Origin: an uncultured Clostridium sp.
Lineage (GTDB): Bacteria; Bacillota; Clostridia; TANB77; CAG-508
DNA length: 15,306 nt
Direction of reading: 5' to 3'
NCBI GenBank assembly: GCA_946497585.1
Contig: CAMMLF010000024.1
Coordinates: forward strand, 1-15,306
Shown here: piece by piece, positions 13,482 through 15,306 of the stretch
Numbering within the stretch: the first letter of the stretch is position 1
Layout: each line of letters opens with the position of its first letter
Notes under the pieces: generated by a model
The model's database searches: none
What the model was told of the DNA's origin: nothing
What the model saw: only the letters and a program-made list of their open reading frames with translations
Program-made: the position numbers and the translations under genes

Positions 13482-15119
13482 TTATGGTAAATCTCCTTCT
13501 ATAGTTACTATAACAAATTCGCCTGTTTTTGTTCCTTCTGTAGAAGTAACATTTAGTAAATAGCCACTATTACTTAATCTTGCTTTAAAATATGCTAATT
13601 GTTCATATTGTTTTGATTGAGCAACTATTGAAATATGTTGTTTTGTTTCTCCATCAACTTCTACTTCTGTATCTTTAATACTTGTTAATTGTACATTCTT
13701 TGGTATAGTAAATACAATTTGATTTAACAATGTAGGTATTTCATTTTTTCTACCTTGTTTTAGTGCAATTGATGAACTTGCATTTTGTAAATTTGTTGTT
13801 ACTCTTTCAAAATCTGCTATTTTTCTGTTTATGTCATTTTCGTTAGAATTTAGCTGATTTATTTGTGAAGTTGTGTCATCAATAACTTCTTGAGCTTGTG
13901 CAGTTTTAGCTGATATTTGATTGCCTAATAAAACTGAACATACACTATAAATAATAGCAATCATAAGTACAGTAACGCAACATCTAATAAGCCAGACTTC
14001 TGTTGGCTTTAAAGGTCCACTCATATTTGTGTCAAATGTAAATGATGTACTTTTTCCTTTTGAGCCTTTTCCAAGTGATTTAAGATCTGAATGTAATAAA
14101 TTATTTAAATCTTCTTTCCAATTAGAAGATCTAAAGTTCAAATCTTTAAGTCCATAATCCATTCCGTCAAGTGCAAGAGCAATTGCACTATTTACTTCTA
14201 TATAATCTTTGATGTTTATCTTGCTATTATTCGCTGCAAAATATGGTTTTAATATTTCGCATTTAGATTCTTGAAAATATTCTTGGAAATACAAGTCTAT
14301 ATTGTTAACAACTGTTCCCAAACCTGTCAAATAAATTCTGTCTATTCTTGTATATATATCTTTAACTTTTTTTACTTCTTGAACTATATTGAATAATGTA
14401 GGAATTATTAAAGATAAATATTTGTTGTTTGGATCATCTGTAGCTGTTGTTTCCATTGTGTATATTGTAGTATTTTTGCAAGCCTCATAAGATTTAGTGT
14501 AAGAATTTTCTTTTTCATTTATCTTATCAAGTACTTCTGCCATTCCACTTGGTATCATATCTATACTATAAATTCTTTGATTAAGAATTGTAGTTATAGT
14601 TGTTTTTTCCTCAATATTTACAATCATTATGTTTTCGCCTTTTTTTGCCTCGACAATATTGCATAATGATGTTGGAAGTGGTGTAATAGAACTTATTTTT
14701 TGGTTTTTAAATAATCCTATTCTTTCTTCGAGATCAGTTTTGCTTTCAGTAAAATATATTACTCTGTTTCTGTCTTTATTATTAATGTCATTTACAATTA
14801 GATATCTCCCCTCATAAGCGTTAGGGTTCATATGATTATCAGCACATAATGTTTCATATTCAGTTTCTATAGTTTTTTTAGTATCTGATTTACTAAGAAG
14901 TCCAAATATGCTAAAATAATTTACTTTTTCATTTTGTGTGTCTATGCATATTGGAATATTTTTACTATTTGTTTCTGAAATTATTTGCTGAATATCATTC
15001 TCCAAGTTGTCATAAAACTTAACGCCAAAAGATGCAACATCTAGTTGGTCATTATTTTTTGTAACTTTAGCATATTTTATTACTTGATTAGATATACTTA
15101 TTCCTAAACTTTCTTGCAC
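13482..15119 (-). CDS. pilMN: PilM-PilN fusion protein
   Basis: One 545-residue protein joins two pilus alignment proteins that are separate in most bacteria. Residues 1-325 are an actin-like PilM: LGISISNQVIKYAKV at the N terminus, IMIVNIEEKTTITTIL near 164-179, IYLTGLGTVVNN near 262-273 and VNSAIALAL (309-317). Then comes LNFRSSNWKEDL (327-338), resembling the start of PilN that docks on PilM, a Ser/Gly/Lys linker, one membrane segment (378-398), a coiled coil (about 403-450) and a PilN domain to the end with IPKNVQLTSI. A fusion of this kind is known in clostridial pilus clusters such as that of Clostridioides difficile. The start is GTG, 9 nt after AAGGAG. It is the first gene of the operon. 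Confidence 0.88.
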   Translation of the reverse strand: MQESLGISISNQVIKYAKVTKNNDQLDVASFGVKFYDNLENDIQQIISETNSKNIPICIDTQNEKVNYFSIFGLLSKSDTKKTIETEYETLCADNHMNPNAYEGRYLIVNDINNKDRNRVIYFTESKTDLEERIGLFKNQKISSITPLPTSLCNIVEAKKGENIMIVNIEEKTTITTILNQRIYSIDMIPSGMAEVLDKINEKENSYTKSYEACKNTTIYTMETTATDDPNNKYLSLIIPTLFNIVQEVKKVKDIYTRIDRIYLTGLGTVVNNIDLYFQEYFQESKCEILKPYFAANNSKINIKDYIEVNSAIALALDGMDYGLKDLNFRSSNWKEDLNNLLHSDLKSLGKGSKGKSTSFTFDTNMSGPLKPTEVWLIRCCVTVLMIAIIYSVCSVLLGNQISAKTAQAQEVIDDTTSQINQLNSNENDINRKIADFERVTTNLQNASSSIALKQGRKNEIPTLLNQIVFTIPKNVQLTSIKDTEVEVDGETKQHISIVAQSKQYEQLAYFKARLSNSGYLLNVTSTEGTKTGEFVIVTIEGDLP

Positions 15120-15217
15120 CTTTTTTACTCCTTCTTTAGATTTTTTTACACTATTTATGATTTACAATTTTTCTATAAATATTCAATTTTGTCTCGTTTT
15201 GTAATTTCATCATTTAT

Positions 15218-15245
15218 ATTTTATTATTTTTTTATTAAAAGTCAA
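15218..15245 (-). promoter_or_regulatory. Promoter of the type IV pilus operon
   Basis: On the minus strand, -35 TTGACT (15245-15240), a 16-bp spacer and -10 TAAAAT (15223-15218) lie about 95 bp before pilMN. No other convincing promoter is seen between here and pilC, so one long transcript of about 9.4 kb is likely. The leader is A/T-rich with no riboswitch that I can recognise. Confidence 0.5.
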
Positions 15246-15271
15246 GAACTTGTCGATTAATGTAAAAAAAA

Positions 15272-15289
15272 TGTAATATTTGTAATATT
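15272..15289. repeat. Tandem 9-mer upstream of the pilus promoter
   Basis: TGTAATATT is repeated directly (15272-15280 and 15281-15289), with a related TGTAA at 15261. It lies about 30 bp upstream of the -35 and could be a regulator site. In DNA this rich in A/T it could also be chance. Confidence 0.3.
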
Positions 15290-15306
15290 AGCGACATAAA
15301 GCGAAT

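Noticed and set aside
15249..15258. CTTGTCGATT near the pilus promoter as a Spo0A box
   Set aside because: It matches the 10-mer at 7 positions only, the final A of TGTCGAA is T, and the nearest partner is 11 bp away, not 10.

Overview
The window is low-GC DNA from a Firmicute, most likely a spore-forming clostridium. Signs of this are the strongly A/T-biased codon use, AGGAGG-type ribosome binding sites, TG-extended -10 promoters, a DUF4364 gene, pilins with the clostridial RGITLIALV leader, and what look like Spo0A binding boxes. No base or codon break suggests a large island. The only clearly foreign-looking DNA is a set of small intergenic repeats.

Left part (1-1240, plus strand): a palindrome over a promoter, then about 205 nt that fold into a multi-branched structure closed by a 13-bp stem (a candidate non-coding RNA). 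Next come a run of three adjacent Spo0A boxes, a near-consensus sigma-A promoter and a DUF4364 winged-helix gene. Middle (1240-5830): prolyl-tRNA synthetase lacking its editing insertion, scpB without scpA, a divergent small HTH regulator, a 59-residue hypothetical protein, and a ROK-family sugar kinase. The spaces between these genes hold two inverted copies of a MITE-like element with terminal inverted repeats (1240-1425 and 5548-5717). They also hold several copies of a hairpin repeat with a GGGACGTCCC-like core, two of them as tandem duplications.

Right part (5835-15119, minus strand): a ten-gene type IV pilus operon, transcribed right to left from a promoter near 15230. The order is pilMN (natural fusion), pilO, a PilP-like gene, small major pilin, pilD, two pilin-like genes, pilB, pilT, pilC. 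PilMN-PilO-PilP form the inner-membrane alignment complex, PilC is the platform, PilB extends the pilus, PilT retracts it, and PilD cuts and methylates the pilins. No secretin is present, as expected for a single-membrane cell. The operon ends in REP-type hairpins beside pilC.

I see no clearly new multi-gene system. The most unusual items are the unidentified structured RNA, the Spo0A array before DUF4364, the covarying hairpin repeats, the MITE pair, the editing-deficient ProRS, and a divergent PilD/PilT.
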